Assembly: GCA_014762625.1 (NCBI GenBank)
Contig: JABURQ010000174.1
Coordinates: 1-64,000, forward strand
Reading direction: 5' to 3'
DNA: 64,000 nucleotides
Source: Planctomycetaceae bacterium
Lineage (GTDB): Bacteria > Planctomycetota > Planctomycetia > Planctomycetales > Planctomycetaceae
Shown here one piece after another: positions 18,598-29,500 of the stretch. The position numbers were made by a program, and so were the translations under genes. How positions within the stretch are numbered: the stretch's first letter is position 1; every line of letters begins with the position of its first letter. A model generated the notes under the pieces. The model did not search any database. It had not been told where the DNA came from and saw only the letters and a program-made list of their open reading frames with translations.

Positions 18598-18978
18598 ATG
18601 ACCAAAGCGTTCAATCGAAAAACTGAAAAGTCACGTCGCAGATATCTTAGAAACAATATGCCTCAAGCTGAAGTCATTTTGTGGAGTCGGTTGAAGGGGA
18701 AGCAGTTGCAGGGACAGAAGTTTAGACGACAATTCAGCGTAGGCCCTTATATCCTAGGCTTCTATTGTCCCCGTCTCAAACTGGCTATTGAACTGGATGG
18801 AGATTCCCACTTCAAAGAAGGGGCGAAATCGAGAGATAAGATTCGAGACAATTACTTGTCTGAGTACGCTATCGAGATTGTACGAATCACAAACGATGAA
18901 ATTTTCGACAATCTGGATAATGTTCTGGAGATGCTGGCTAATCAGGTTTCAAATCTATTGAACTTTGATAAATCCTAA
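18598..18978 (+). CDS. DUF559 (Vsr/endonuclease-fold) protein
   Basis: A 126-residue DUF559 protein, related to very-short-patch-repair type nucleases. Family motifs are MPQAEVILWSRLKGKQLQGQKFRRQ, VGPYILGFYCPRLKLAIELDGDSHF (the acidic metal-binding strand) and EIVRITNDEIFDNLDNVLEML. I chose the ATG at 18598 since the family begins there; a GTG at 18511 would overlap the methyltransferase stop but would read through the left inverted repeat. The TAA stop codon is the first three bases of the right inverted repeat. The gene with its two repeats looks like a self-contained unit inserted between its neighbours. Nuclease activity is known for the wider fold but not for this family. Confidence 0.85.
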   Translation: MTKAFNRKTEKSRRRYLRNNMPQAEVILWSRLKGKQLQGQKFRRQFSVGPYILGFYCPRLKLAIELDGDSHFKEGAKSRDKIRDNYLSEYAIEIVRITNDEIFDNLDNVLEMLANQVSNLLNFDKS

Positions 18979-19009
18979 CCCCCCCTGTATCCCCCCTTGG
19001 TAAGGGGGG
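18976..19009. repeat. Right inverted repeat of the DUF559 unit
   Basis: A 34-base sequence reading TAACCCCCCC through CCTTGGTAAGGGGGG. It is the reverse complement of 18555-18588 apart from a few positions in the middle. It begins on the stop codon of the DUF559 gene and can form a hairpin on its own (CCCCCCTT-GGT-AAGGGGGG). Confidence 0.85.
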
Positions 19010-19152
19010 ACTTTTTGATTCGAAGTATGATCTTCTTTCGACTTCGTGCTAGTTGAGAGTCGGCATCGCAGCAACTGAGATATCCTACCAATAGAAACCA
19101 AAAGCAGTAGAATCATTCATCTCACTCGACTGATTCAGCTCCAGCGACGCCA

Positions 19153-19956
19153 TTAATCTTCACCCTCACCAACATTCTCTTCGTCCTGTTCGCTCTTCTC
19201 GATCTTCACAGGGCCGTCGGTCGGATCGATAGGCGGCAGGATCCAGATTTCCCGGAACGGTTTCGGTTGTTCCGCGCGATACTGGTGATGGCGGATCAGT
19301 TCCAGCGTCGCCAGAAAAATCCCGACAATGCGGCTGCGTAACTTCTCGCCTGCGAAGAAGGAACTGAATTGGCAACGTCCCTCGGTGAGGACTCGTTCGG
19401 AAATCCGTTCCGCCCAGACCGCAATCGGCGTTTCGTCGTATTTGATCTTGGAATGCTGGACCACTTCCTTCGTCTCCAGTATCCGGGAGAGGGCCGAGAC
19501 CAAGTCCCACAGTTCGACCTCTTTGATCCGGTCTTTGGAAGGATCCTTCGAGATTCGCGGACGTTCGTTTGAGAGACGTGGATAACGCTCCTGCCAGGCG
19601 GAGGCGTGTTCCTCCAGCGCGAACGACGCTTCCTTGAACTTCTTGTATTCCAGTAACTGCTGAATCAGCTCCGACTGGCTGTCCGGCTCGATTTCCGGCT
19701 CTTCGATTTCTTCTTCGGGCCGCGGCAGGACCATCCGGCTTTTGATTTCCGCCAACGCGCTCGCCGTCACCAGAAAATCCGCCGCCAGATCGACGTCGAT
19801 GAACGAGAGCACCTCGATATATTTCTTGTACTGTTCGGTGATTCCCGAGATCGGCAGGTCCAGAATGTTCACTTCCTGCCGACGGACCAGATACAGCAGC
19901 AGATCCAGCGGACCGGTAAACAGATCGAGATGGACTCTATATTCGGCGGTGACCAT
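19153..19956 (-). CDS. scpA: Segregation and condensation protein A
   Basis: A 267-residue ScpA kleisin, which bridges SMC head domains and, with ScpB, forms the bacterial condensin. The N-terminal domain is typical: YRVHLDLFTGPLDLLLYLVRRQEVNILDLPI, followed by FLVTASALAEIKSRMVLP. The C-terminal winged-helix domain contains FFAGEKLRSRIVGIFLATLELIR. The ATG at 19956 has AAGGAA 6 bases upstream and starts the conserved domain at once; the longer frame to 20079 is not needed. The tail is acidic (EQDEENVGEGED). No scpB is seen in the window. Confidence 0.95.
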   Translation of the reverse strand: MVTAEYRVHLDLFTGPLDLLLYLVRRQEVNILDLPISGITEQYKKYIEVLSFIDVDLAADFLVTASALAEIKSRMVLPRPEEEIEEPEIEPDSQSELIQQLLEYKKFKEASFALEEHASAWQERYPRLSNERPRISKDPSKDRIKEVELWDLVSALSRILETKEVVQHSKIKYDETPIAVWAERISERVLTEGRCQFSSFFAGEKLRSRIVGIFLATLELIRHHQYRAEQPKPFREIWILPPIDPTDGPVKIEKSEQDEENVGEGED

Positions 19957-20112
19957 GCGATTTCCTTGGAGAACGCCGGAATAGTAGGTGACGAGGCGGT
20001 CTCGATTCAAGATGAGTTTTCCCTGCCGGGAGGCTGGAGAATGTCCCGGAAGTCGGTTATATGTAACATGATCGAACATCTTGTGACCGCGAGATCACGG
20101 AGCGAAAACTCT

Positions 20113-20523
20113 ATGTATGCATTGCTGGAAAGTCTGATTCAACTGTTCTGGGCCGTCTGGAGCGTTTTGGCCTCCATCGGTTTGCTGATTCTGCCCGTGG
20201 TACCGCTCCTCCTGTGGGTCGGCTTCTGGACGTTCGCGGTGGACTGGGTGAAGCTGCGGGGCTTCTTCATCAAAGGAGGCTGGATCGGCCTGTTGCTGCT
20301 GTCGCTGATGGCGGTTCTGGTCTGGGGCGTGGTCGCTCCTCCAGCTGACGGCGCTCATTACATCCTCGGCAAGGAACTTTCCAACTTCGTCGGCAAGACC
20401 GTTTACGTCACCGGCCTGGTCTGTATCATGCTGCTCTCCGGCTCGGTCCAGTTGGCGGGCGTGTTCGGCAAACAGGGAGCTCCCCAGCCTCCTGATTCTC
20501 TCGAAGGCGACTCCGGCCACTGA
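20113..20523 (+). CDS. Small integral membrane protein, function unknown
   Basis: A 136-residue protein with four likely membrane helices: LIQLFWAVWSVLASIGLLIL, VVPLLLWVGFWTFAVDWV, GGWIGLLLLSLMAVLVWGVV and TVYVTGLVCIMLLSGSVQLAG. The loop between helices 3 and 4 contains GAHYILGKELSNFVGKT. I take the ATG at 20113, directly before the hydrophobic part; earlier in-frame starts overlap the promoter region of scpA. It diverges from scpA. No family assignment is possible by eye. Confidence 0.7.
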   Translation: MYALLESLIQLFWAVWSVLASIGLLILPVVPLLLWVGFWTFAVDWVKLRGFFIKGGWIGLLLLSLMAVLVWGVVAPPADGAHYILGKELSNFVGKTVYVTGLVCIMLLSGSVQLAGVFGKQGAPQPPDSLEGDSGH

Positions 20524-20883
20524 TATTGTCTTTTGCAATGCCTGAACGATCTCGAATCGACTTGAGACGTTCGTCGGCATTCCCGGAGTATTTCATTTCG
20601 CTGTTCAGCAAGCTTGGGCCCTATTTCGTCGTAAGTCCTTTGATTCTGTAAGATGGGCATCTGGTAAGAGCTCATCATTGGCATCATTGAGATCTTTGAA
20701 CGAAACCCGTCAGTTTTGCCCACTTTTGTCCCTCATCTTTGACCGATTCGGTCAATTTTGTTTTTGTGTACTGTTTGGCGACGTGAGGATTCGGGAAACG
20801 GGATTCAGGAAACAGAAATTCGTGATGTGACCTCCTGACTGCGTTTGAATGAAATTTCATTGTTTCATGGCTGAACCTCGAGA

Positions 20884-20932
20884 GTTTTCAACTTGACGAT
20901 TTTGGAAGTTGTCAACTTGAAAAGTTGAAAAC
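20884..20932. repeat. Compound palindrome with alternating CAACTT/AAGTTG arms
   Basis: The outer arms GTTTTCAACTT (20884-20894) and AAGTTGAAAAC (20922-20932) are perfect reverse complements. Between them lie AAGTTG (20906-20911) and CAACTT (20913-20918), forming a perfect palindrome around one base. The strand can fold either as one long hairpin or as two tandem hairpins. Confidence 0.75.
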
Positions 20933-21063
20933 ACGAGCCGGAACCCGATGGTTGTTTCCAGTTTTGGGACCGACCGCCGCAAAATCTGAAATCGCGTCTG
21001 TCTGGGAATGACCCGTTGTGCTGCATTTACAGTCAATTGTGAAACCACAATGGTTCGTCCGTG

Positions 21064-21133
21064 GTTAGTCGTTTGTTGTCAGTTGTTGTTCACACAGCAA
21101 ACCGCAACTGACCACTGACCAATCACAACTAAC
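21064..21133. repeat. Nested imperfect inverted repeat
   Basis: GTTAGT (21064-21069) pairs with ACTAAC (21128-21133), and GTCAGTTG (21078-21085) pairs with CAACTGAC (21105-21112). The result is a long interrupted stem of unknown role in the region upstream of the convergent gene pair. Confidence 0.55.
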
Positions 21134-21311
21134 AAAAAACCAAATTGCCAAAGATCGCGATGTCTGGATCGTCGGATTCCCAAATCGGAACTCTAAAATC
21201 CAAAATCGAACAACCCCGAACGCTAACTCTGGTCGCATCGATCCTGCAAGAGCAATTGAATTGGGGATCGAAAATGTCCGTTCTCGCTTCAGATGCGATC
21301 TTCAGGGGCGG

Positions 21312-22139
21312 TCATCGGCGAATCTGGGTAAACTTCTCGACCTGTGCCGTCAGAGCCGTCTCCGTCGGCAAACGTTCCATCGAGCTGGCGCCGTAAAAAC
21401 CGTCGATCATGTTCAGTTGATCGAGCATGAATTGCGCATCCTCCGGCATCGCGATCGGTCCGCCGTGGCACAGTACGATCACCTCCTCGCGAACCGATTT
21501 GGCCGCCTCCGCGATCTCCCGGACTTTGGGAACGCAGTCTTCCAGACTGAGGGCGGTCTTGGCTCCGATCGTGCCGCTCGTCGTCAGTCCCATATGAGCG
21601 ACGATCAGATCCGCCCCCGCTTCGGTCAGCACGCGCGCTTGCTCGGCGTCGAAGGCGTACGGCGTGGTTAACAGATCGAGTTCGTGGGCCGCCCCGATCA
21701 GTTCCACTTCTTTGTTGAATCCCATGCCGGTCTCTTCGAGATTGGCCCGAAAAGTACCGTCGATCAGGCCAACCGTGGGGAAGTTCTGAATGCCGGCAAA
21801 GCCGAGTGCCTTCAGTTCATTGAGGAAATGATCCCGCATCATGAACGGGTCGGTCCCGCAGACACCCGCCAGCACCGGCGTCCGTTCGACCGCCGTGATC
21901 ACTTCGTACGCCATCTCTTTCACGATCTGGTTGGCGTTGCCGTACGGCATGAGCCCCGAGAGCGATCCGCGTCCCGCCATCCGATAGCGTCCGGAATTGT
22001 AGATGACGATCAGATCGATGCCGCCCGCTTCTTCGCACTTGGCGCTGATCCCGGTGCCGGCTCCACCGCCGATGATCGGGAGCCCCTGGGCGATTTTGTC
22101 ACGAAAACGTTTCAGAATGGAGTCTCGGGATTCAGCCAC
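21312..22139 (-). CDS. TIM-barrel phosphoenolpyruvate hydrolase family protein (Tm-1 C-terminal half)
   Basis: A 275-residue TIM-barrel protein of the PEP hydrolase/Tm-1 C-terminal family. Visible signatures are [58 protein letters not shown], and [21 protein letters not shown]; the end reads [14 protein letters not shown]. It is transcribed 25 bases after the Tm-1-like ATP-binding gene. In the plant Tm-1 resistance protein these two domains are fused in one chain in the same order, so the two bacterial proteins probably act together. The true reaction in bacteria is not established; the PEP hydrolase name is a family label. Confidence 0.88.
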   Translation of the reverse strand: MAESRDSILKRFRDKIAQGLPIIGGGAGTGISAKCEEAGGIDLIVIYNSGRYRMAGRGSLSGLMPYGNANQIVKEMAYEVITAVERTPVLAGVCGTDPFMMRDHFLNELKALGFAGIQNFPTVGLIDGTFRANLEETGMGFNKEVELIGAAHELDLLTTPYAFDAEQARVLTEAGADLIVAHMGLTTSGTIGAKTALSLEDCVPKVREIAEAAKSVREEVIVLCHGGPIAMPEDAQFMLDQLNMIDGFYGASSMERLPTETALTAQVEKFTQIRR

Positions 22140-22164
22140 AGTGTCTCTTTCTATCGAGCGTCGT

Positions 22165-23367
22165 TCAGGAGAGATTTAGCAGTTGATGAAATTCTGCCAC
22201 CAACGCTTGTGAAACTTCGGGATCGTTGATGTGATGCGGCAGGCGGATGATTTTCCGGGTCTCGGTTCGATCGAGTCTGGTTTCCAGTTCTGAAAACAAG
22301 GCGGCATCCGCGTCCGGATCGTAAAACGGTTGCTCCGGAGCATCCAGCATGGAAACCCCTTTCTCCGGGATCAATATCGACACGGGAGCCGTGGATTGAT
22401 TCACTTTTTCCGCGATCCAGTCGGCGATCTGACGATTCTCTTCCACCGTCGTCCTCATCAGGGTGACCTGAGCGTTATGGACGTGCAGGTTACGGTTCTG
22501 GAACTTCTCGGGAACCGTTTCCAGACCGCCGAAATTGACCATGTCCACCGCCCCCACGCTCATCACCAGCGGAATGCCTCGCTGGATGGAGATCTCAAAA
22601 CGTTTTGGTCCTGCCGGAAAGATTCCTCCGACGATCTCGTCCGCCACTTCCGTGGTCGTGATATCCAGCACGCCGTCGATCATGCCGTTGGCGACCAGTT
22701 TTTCCATTGCCCGTCCGCCGGTTCCCGTGGCGTGAAAGACGAGGCAATCAAACCCCTCGGCTTCCAGTTGCTCCCGAACCGCCGTCACGCAGGGAGTCGT
22801 CACGCCGAACATCGTCATCCCGAGCGTCGGCTGCTTCTCGCGTTCCGGTGTGTTGTGAGACACCATTCCGGCCATGGCGTGGGCGGCGTTGCCGAGAATC
22901 TTTTCGGAAACGACATTCAGCCCGGCGACATCGACCACGGAAAACATCATGGTGATATCGGAACAGTCCACATAGGGGGACGTATTGCCGCTGGCGACTG
23001 TCGAGACCATTAGCTTGGGAAGACCGATCGGCAACGCCCGCATCGCGGCGGTGATCAATGCCGTCCCGCCGCTACCCCCGATGCCGATCACGCCAGCGAC
23101 TCGATCCTGTTCGCATTCGTGGAGGAGAAAGTCACGCAACGCGTCTCCCATGGTCGTGACGGCGGTTCCCCGGTCTCCATCGTCGGGGAGTGACTGCCCC
23201 GCGAGAACTTTCTCGCGAGAGACATCGGGCGTTTCGGTCGGCGGATCGAGCGTGCCGACATCGACGGTTGTTACCGCGACGCCTGCTTTCCGTAGACAGT
23301 CTGCCACATAGCCCAGCTCGGTCCCTTTGGTGTCCATAGTGGCGATGGCGTAAACTGAGCGACTCAT
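22165..23367 (-). CDS. Tm-1-like ATP-binding domain protein (UPF0261)
   Basis: A 400-residue protein of the UPF0261/Tm-1 N-terminal family. Features include [19 protein letters not shown] at the start, the glycine-rich stretch [49 protein letters not shown], and the His-bearing segment [15 protein letters not shown]. The ATG at 23367 (MSRSVY) is preferred to the one at 23382. Plant Tm-1 uses this domain to bind viral replicase, and an ATP-binding role is known from its structure; the bacterial function is unknown. It is the first gene of a pair with the TIM-barrel protein. Confidence 0.9.
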   Translation of the reverse strand: MSRSVYAIATMDTKGTELGYVADCLRKAGVAVTTVDVGTLDPPTETPDVSREKVLAGQSLPDDGDRGTAVTTMGDALRDFLLHECEQDRVAGVIGIGGSGGTALITAAMRALPIGLPKLMVSTVASGNTSPYVDCSDITMMFSVVDVAGLNVVSEKILGNAAHAMAGMVSHNTPEREKQPTLGMTMFGVTTPCVTAVREQLEAEGFDCLVFHATGTGGRAMEKLVANGMIDGVLDITTTEVADEIVGGIFPAGPKRFEISIQRGIPLVMSVGAVDMVNFGGLETVPEKFQNRNLHVHNAQVTLMRTTVEENRQIADWIAEKVNQSTAPVSILIPEKGVSMLDAPEQPFYDPDADAALFSELETRLDRTETRKIIRLPHHINDPEVSQALVAEFHQLLNLS

Positions 23368-23472
23368 TGCATGCGATCCCAACGTTGTGTGATGAAGGAA
23401 GGAACCGCATCATCACACGAACGCCGATCCACATCAACTGGTTCCAGGGAATGGAAATATCACTGTTGAGAA

Positions 23473-26400
23473 CTAACGGTTTCCGCGTTCCAAGAAGTGT
23501 TTGATCTGCGGCAGGTCGAAGTAGCCTCGCGCGACCGGATCGTGATACAGGAGATAGGTTTTCCAGGTTTCGTCGGCATCGAGGTTATAATCGGTCCAGC
23601 TTTGTTGGGCGAAACGTTTCTCTCCGGCGTCCAGAGTCATTTCGATATTGGGAAGTTCTGATTTCAACGTCAGCAGATTCTCCAGGCTTGTCAGGTCTGC
23701 GTGACCTTCCAGCTCGGCGATTCGTAACGCGAGACTCAGATAGGTCAATCGCTGATAACGCAGCCAGTTAAGTTCTACGGAGAGAATTCGGGAGGGGCGG
23801 TCGATCTGAACTGGTAGCCCTGAGATTTGTCCGGTCTGTGTCGCTTGAATCACGGGAGTCGTCGCGGCCAGTTTCCAGAACTCGTGACTTTCATCAATGG
23901 CAGAGTCCCAGGAATGGCTCATCGAGATCCATCTGTTGGACAACGTGTCGTAGATTCTGTCCAATCCAGCGACAATCTCGCCTTGAGTCTGATGAGTCCT
24001 TCCCTCAGTAAGATGTCGAGCGAGTTTGATTTCCCGCTCTTCGATCTGCTGCAGCATCAGCATCGCCCGTTCTTGTTCCATCGGCCATTTGGCGTGCAGG
24101 AGATGATCCAGATAAACCGGCCAGTCATTGACGTTGTTTCTGCCGCTGCCCCAGATTCCGAGCAGGTTGCCATCCACCGCCCATTGCTGGTGCACAGCCT
24201 CCAGGGTGAAGGCCGACTCGAGACTGCTGAATCGATTGAAGCACTCCTCGAATTCGGAAGCGGCCTGCGTGAGTGACGCGATGGTCTGGTCGGGGTGATT
24301 GACCCAGCGTACATAATCGGTTTGCAGATAGCGCCGGGTCTCATCCAGATTCATGGTCCGCAAGGTCGCGGTTTGATTCTGAGACAGATGGCAGTGGAAA
24401 TTCAACAGGGCCTGATGGGCTTTCCACGCAGCACTCAGTTGGTCCTCTTTCTCCAATGCAAGAGCTTTCAGCCGCAGCAAAGGATAGAGTTGATCCAAGC
24501 TGGAGGCCATCAGGTATTTGTGGTCGGCCCAGTCGTTGATGTCGAACAGGTTCTCGGGAGCGCAGTTTGGATGCTGTGTGTTCGTAATCAGTTTGTTCAG
24601 GACCGGTTCGTTCGCGTCCAGCCACTCTTGCTGTTCCGCCGTGATCTCCTCGTTCCCCTTCCAGAAACTGGCCCAATACTCATAGGGCTGCTGTTCCTGG
24701 GGGATGTCTGCCGGCATTTTTTCGGAGACCAACAATTCCAGTTCGCGATAGCGGTTACCGGTCTGAACTGCTTCATCCGTGGGAGTGAACGCGGCGATGA
24801 GCGACGGTTCGGGAGGTTTGACCTGCGAACTGACTGACGCCATACAGATCGCCGTCGAGGCAATGTGGACGAGACATAAACTCACAAACAAGCGCGAGAC
24901 AGTAAGCTTCCTGCGAAACGCGATCAGCAGGCCGCCGAGCACCAGCAGCGTCAGAAAGAACCCTGCGACCGAGATGGTCAACAGTCCCAACAGGGGAAGA
25001 AACGCCATTATTCCGGTATAGAACGGCTGATAGGTGATCTCATACATTCGCCACATTGTCCAACTCGCCGCGCACACAGTTAGGAATAACGTCAACACGG
25101 CGAACGTTCGCAGCCAGTCTCGCAGGCTGTTCTCTTCCTGCAGCCACCCCGATGTCCGCCAGGCGGTAAACAAAAGAAACGCCACGACCGGCAGGCCGAC
25201 TGCGATTGATAGTGGAACATCCAGCAGGAGAGTCGCATACAGATGCACGGATAACACCGTCCCGACAGCGACCGCCACCAGTAGACTGGAAATGGAGCGT
25301 TTCACGAGCAACGAGCAGATGTGTCCGATGGCGTACATGAAGCAGATCGTCGCCAGCCAAAAAGAAACCATCTGCCAGATCGAGTCCTGATACAGTTGCT
25401 GAAGCAGGTAAGGGAGCGAGTTTTCCGGAAGCGGCAGTGTATTGAACAGCTCGCGTCGTAAATTATCCAGGGGCCATTGATTCCTCACAGGATTGACCAT
25501 GGCCAGAAACGGCAGCGAAAAGATCGACGTCATCAGCACCAGCAGAGAGCCCCAAACGAGATGTTTCGAACTCCAGACCGCCAGCGGCGAGGACCCGACA
25601 TTCGACTGGAACCGGTACGTCTCTCGATATTGCTCGCCGCGACAGGTGCAAAATCCGAGGGTTAACGGCAGCAACGCATAAGCCAGAACGGCGATGGTGG
25701 TTTGCGAGAAGTGCGGGGCGGTGTAGATGCTGGTGAACGTGATCGCTAAGAAAGCGGAGAAAATCGCCAGTGCCATCCAGCGGGCATTCCGCCATTCGAG
25801 CCACAACTCGCGCCGGAACATCTTCCAGCCGGGGGAGCTTTCGATCGAATTCGCCAATGCCCGTTCCAGATTGAACCGGTCCGCCCAGATGGCAAACTGC
25901 GGTAACGCCACGATGCGATCGTTCGACAGCCAGTGGCGACCGACGACGACACTCCCGAGAAGTGCCGTTACCGTGAGGATGTCCATCATCCCCGCCATGA
26001 ACTGGATCATCGATCCGCTCAGGATAAACGCCACGGTGGCGCAGGCGATGGCGGAATAGACCCGTTTACAAAGCAGCGAAAAGAGGAGACCCCAGGCGAA
26101 CATCGAGCCGCCGTAACGGAGGAGACCAAAAAAGAGATTGAGGGCGATTTTCGAGTTCCACTCGGTTCCTCCGTAGGGCAAATAGGCCGTGAGGCTGGTG
26201 ACGGCAATGCCCGCCAGCCAGCTTGCCAACACCCAGACGATTTTTCCTCCAAACAATGATCGTTTGGAGACCGGGAGCGTCATCAGCCAGTTCACGGTTT
26301 CTTCTTCTCGCTCACCGGAAAACAGAACGCTCACACTGGCCAGGGCGTAAAAAGCGGTCAGAATCGAGCCGACGCCGATCAATGTCTCGATGGGATTCGT

Positions 26401-26532
26401 CAATCCCGGCGGCTTGTAGGCGATCGTCAGGAATTGCAGCACGATGATAATCGCGATGATCCCCAGCCAGATTGACCGCTGCGCCCGATACTCTTTCCAG
26501 AAAATATGCTTAGCTTGAGCGTAGGCGTTCAT
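23473..26532 (-). CDS. Giant ABC-2-type permease protein, copy 2
   Basis: A 1019-residue membrane protein that starts MNAYAQAKHIFWKEYRAQR, nearly identical to its upstream paralogue. Two blocks of about six membrane helices each (about residues 20-210 and 245-560) resemble two fused ABC-2 permeases; GEREEETVNWLMTLPVSK is the typical cytoplasmic loop. A large soluble segment (about residues 585-1019) follows, probably outside the membrane, rich in Trp, Gln and Glu with no known motif. Its ATG overlaps the stop of the previous gene as ATGA. It is the last gene of the GntR-ATPase-permease-permease operon, so it likely forms one side of the ABC exporter. Confidence 0.82.
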   Translation of the reverse strand: MNAYAQAKHIFWKEYRAQRSIWLGIIAIIIVLQFLTIAYKPPGLTNPIETLIGVGSILTAFYALASVSVLFSGEREEETVNWLMTLPVSKRSLFGGKIVWVLASWLAGIAVTSLTAYLPYGGTEWNSKIALNLFFGLLRYGGSMFAWGLLFSLLCKRVYSAIACATVAFILSGSMIQFMAGMMDILTVTALLGSVVVGRHWLSNDRIVALPQFAIWADRFNLERALANSIESSPGWKMFRRELWLEWRNARWMALAIFSAFLAITFTSIYTAPHFSQTTIAVLAYALLPLTLGFCTCRGEQYRETYRFQSNVGSSPLAVWSSKHLVWGSLLVLMTSIFSLPFLAMVNPVRNQWPLDNLRRELFNTLPLPENSLPYLLQQLYQDSIWQMVSFWLATICFMYAIGHICSLLVKRSISSLLVAVAVGTVLSVHLYATLLLDVPLSIAVGLPVVAFLLFTAWRTSGWLQEENSLRDWLRTFAVLTLFLTVCAASWTMWRMYEITYQPFYTGIMAFLPLLGLLTISVAGFFLTLLVLGGLLIAFRRKLTVSRLFVSLCLVHIASTAICMASVSSQVKPPEPSLIAAFTPTDEAVQTGNRYRELELLVSEKMPADIPQEQQPYEYWASFWKGNEEITAEQQEWLDANEPVLNKLITNTQHPNCAPENLFDINDWADHKYLMASSLDQLYPLLRLKALALEKEDQLSAAWKAHQALLNFHCHLSQNQTATLRTMNLDETRRYLQTDYVRWVNHPDQTIASLTQAASEFEECFNRFSSLESAFTLEAVHQQWAVDGNLLGIWGSGRNNVNDWPVYLDHLLHAKWPMEQERAMLMLQQIEEREIKLARHLTEGRTHQTQGEIVAGLDRIYDTLSNRWISMSHSWDSAIDESHEFWKLAATTPVIQATQTGQISGLPVQIDRPSRILSVELNWLRYQRLTYLSLALRIAELEGHADLTSLENLLTLKSELPNIEMTLDAGEKRFAQQSWTDYNLDADETWKTYLLYHDPVARGYFDLPQIKHFLERGNR

Positions 26533-29500
26533 GGTTGAGCCTCCGAAGATTGGGGAGTGATCGGACGAACGTTCGGTGTGAATTCCTGTCCCATGCCGAA
26601 ACCGTATTCCGGCAGGAACTCCTCAGGATGCGGTTTCTTCGGTTCAGGGGCGATCAGAGGAGTCATCGGTTTACGGTCGGGCGTGTCGCCGAGGTTGTAT
26701 TCCGGCTGCGGCCATTTACTGGCGTGAAACCAGTTGTAATCGGCTTTGTAGCTACGAATATTGGCATCGTATTGGAGGATCCCGGCGATCCAGGTCAACT
26801 GATCGGGTTCGGGCTCCACGGTATTGACGGCGACAGGGGGGAGAATCGGATCGAACAGTTCCTCCGTCCGGGTTCCCTTCAACTGGAACAAAGCTCCCGG
26901 GAAGTGCCCGGTTTCGGCGCGGTAGCTGTAGATGGCGAAGTTACTGAGGACGATGCGATAGGTTCGCCAGAAATCGAGTTCGCTCACCAGGACTTCAGTG
27001 AGATGATCGTTCGTCATCTGAGTGATGGTGGAGAACTGAGGGACTTTGACTTCAAACAAGCTGCTCTCCTGCTTACCGGGTGGTCCGGACTGATACCAGT
27101 CGAACTCCGATTTCTGTCTGGGGGGAGCGGGACGAGAGGCAGACGTGATCAGGGACATTTGCAATGAGTGTTGTCCTGATCTTGGCTGTAATACGATTTT
27201 CGGGAGAAATGGTTGGCCGAAGAGGGCGCTGTGATAGTATTGCTCGAACGTGTAAGTCATCGTGGGATTCTGAGGAGACTCTCCCGTGATTTCGGAGTGA
27301 ACTTGTTGGTTGTCGATCTGTCGGGCCAGGCTCTGCGCCAACCGAGTTTGTTCGTAAAGCATCGCTTCGATGCGTTGTTTTTCCCACGGCATGCCGGCCC
27401 CCAGATTCTCCTCCATCACCAGCGCCCATGAGGGAATCTCTTCGGTGAGTGACAAGGTCCAGACGCTTTCGCGGGTGGTGTTTTCTTCCAATGAAGGGAA
27501 CGAACGTATTTCCTCACTCAACTCACGAGCCGCTCTGGCCAGAAGCTCGGGAGTTTGTTCTTCCCTTGCCATCCACCGACAGAGATCGTGGTTGAGCATC
27601 ACACGTTCGAGCCAATCCAAGGCGGTCCAACGCACCGAAGCAAAGTTCTGTTCGGTGAAGCGACGGGCATAGCGAACGACCGCGATGTGATGTTTCCACG
27701 ATTCCTCCAGTTGCCCTTCATGTTCGAGGCGCAGCGCTTCGAGCCGGACGAGATGGAGGACTTTCATATGACGTTCGAAAAAGGAGTACGTCTGATTGAC
27801 AACGTGGCTGTCATATCCGGCGGGATGTGGAATCCCCACGAAGCCATAGTTCAGGAAATTTGAATGCAGAATTCCTGCTTCATCGGCTTCCCAGAACAAT
27901 TTCAGCGTATCGCGATTCTCTCGGTACCAGGTTTTTTGTTCTGGAGTGACCTCTGCCCACGAGTCCCAGGTGAGAGATGCAAGAACCTGACCGGTCGGGC
28001 GAACACCAGCTGGAAGTTGATCGTCGAATGGTAAGGGGGACCCGATCGCGTCCTCGGCAACGGTGTAAAGATCCTCTTTTTTATCTTCGTCGTCGAGACG
28101 ATAGATGTCGGCCACGACAAGTTCAGTGTTTTGATCCCAATGCCAGTTTTGAATGGCTTGATGCCCCTGCACGATCGCCAAGCATCCCAGATTGTGGAAA
28201 ATCAGAAATCCAATGACGACTTTTTGTGTCTGAAAGTCCCGCCGAGGAGCCAGCATCGATTTTCCCGCAGACGTGCGGAAGTGGTTGCGGAACCAGTCGC
28301 GTGTGAGTAACACCGCGGCGATGAACAACAGCCCCAGGAAACAAAGCACGCCGTACACCACAGGCAAGTTGTAAAGTCCACTGGTATCGATGGTGGTTGA
28401 CCAGGGAATTTCCATGACCCGCCAACTCTCCAGCAGCGTGATCACTGTCCAGATTCCCAATAAGCCGTACCAATAGGGACGCAGGAGATCCCGCCGTTCG
28501 CGACGGTCGGCAAGCCAGTCCTCGCCCCACAGGAAGGAGATTGAAAACAAGGCTACCGACGGCACGATCGTCAGAATGAACAACGGTACGCCGAGCGCGT
28601 AATAGAAAATGACGCACCCGCCCAGAAAGATCGACGTGAACAAGGCGAGCATCAAGCTGAGGACCGGCTGCTTGTGGCTGATGGAAAACCAATGTCCCAA
28701 CGCATAGAACAGCAGGCTGAGACAGGCCCAAAATTGAATCGCGGGAATCAGGGAACTGTTTAACCGCTCGACCATTGCAGACGGCAATAATCCCGTCGAG
28801 ATCGGAATCAGGTACAGACTGCCGGCAAAGTCCATCTGACGATGGGAATCGACCTGTTTACTGGATGTCCAGACAAAGAAGGATGCGAACAAGAGGATAA
28901 GCAAGCAGCCACTCATCCAGACGGCGTGTTTGGTCCACAGAATCCGATTGGAGTTGACACCGCGATTGCCGAGGAAGCGATAGCGATCCTGCGATTGGTC
29001 ACGACGACAGGAAGCAAAACCGGCCAGCAGTGGAATCAGACACATGTTGATAGCGAAGAAGATGAATCGATGTTCGGCACTGAATGGTCCGGGGCCGATA
29101 TGAGTGAGATTGACGAAAAAGAAAGAGAACGCGAACAGACAGGGGAGCCAGAGGTGGGCCGATTGCCATTCCTTCCAGACGAGTCGTCGCGACTGGCTGG
29201 AATAAGGGGCGTCTTCGAGGGCGATGGCCAGTGTCTTGGCGCGGGTGAGTCTCCAGCTCCAGCGCCAGGAGAAATCACTGTCCCGGAACCAGCGGCGGTT
29301 CAGTTCGAGAGGAATTAAAGCCCAGATAATACACGGGATCCAAACTAAATTATCTGCGATTCTCGGATGAGCACGCAAGAAATCTCCGGTGGCAGAGCCA
29401 CTGCGAAGAAAGGGGGCCAGAAATTCTTGAAACAGATAGATGGTTCCAAACAGCAACATGATCAGCAGAGCAATCGTCAATCCGATGGCGCTCAAGACAT

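Larger units (their letters stand above)
20524..21311. other. Long intergenic region with two sets of nested inverted repeats
   Basis: No convincing gene is seen here. Two clusters of inverted repeats stand out: four alternating CAACTT/AAGTTG arms at 20884-20932, and nested arms at 21064-21133 (annotated separately). The rest is A/T-richer than its surroundings and unstructured. A 106-codon open frame on the minus strand (20403-20723) overlaps the membrane protein gene and has no family features. Confidence 0.6.

Noticed and set aside
20403-20723. 106-codon minus-strand open frame
   Set aside because: It overlaps the small membrane protein gene on the other strand and shows no family motif or ribosome site.
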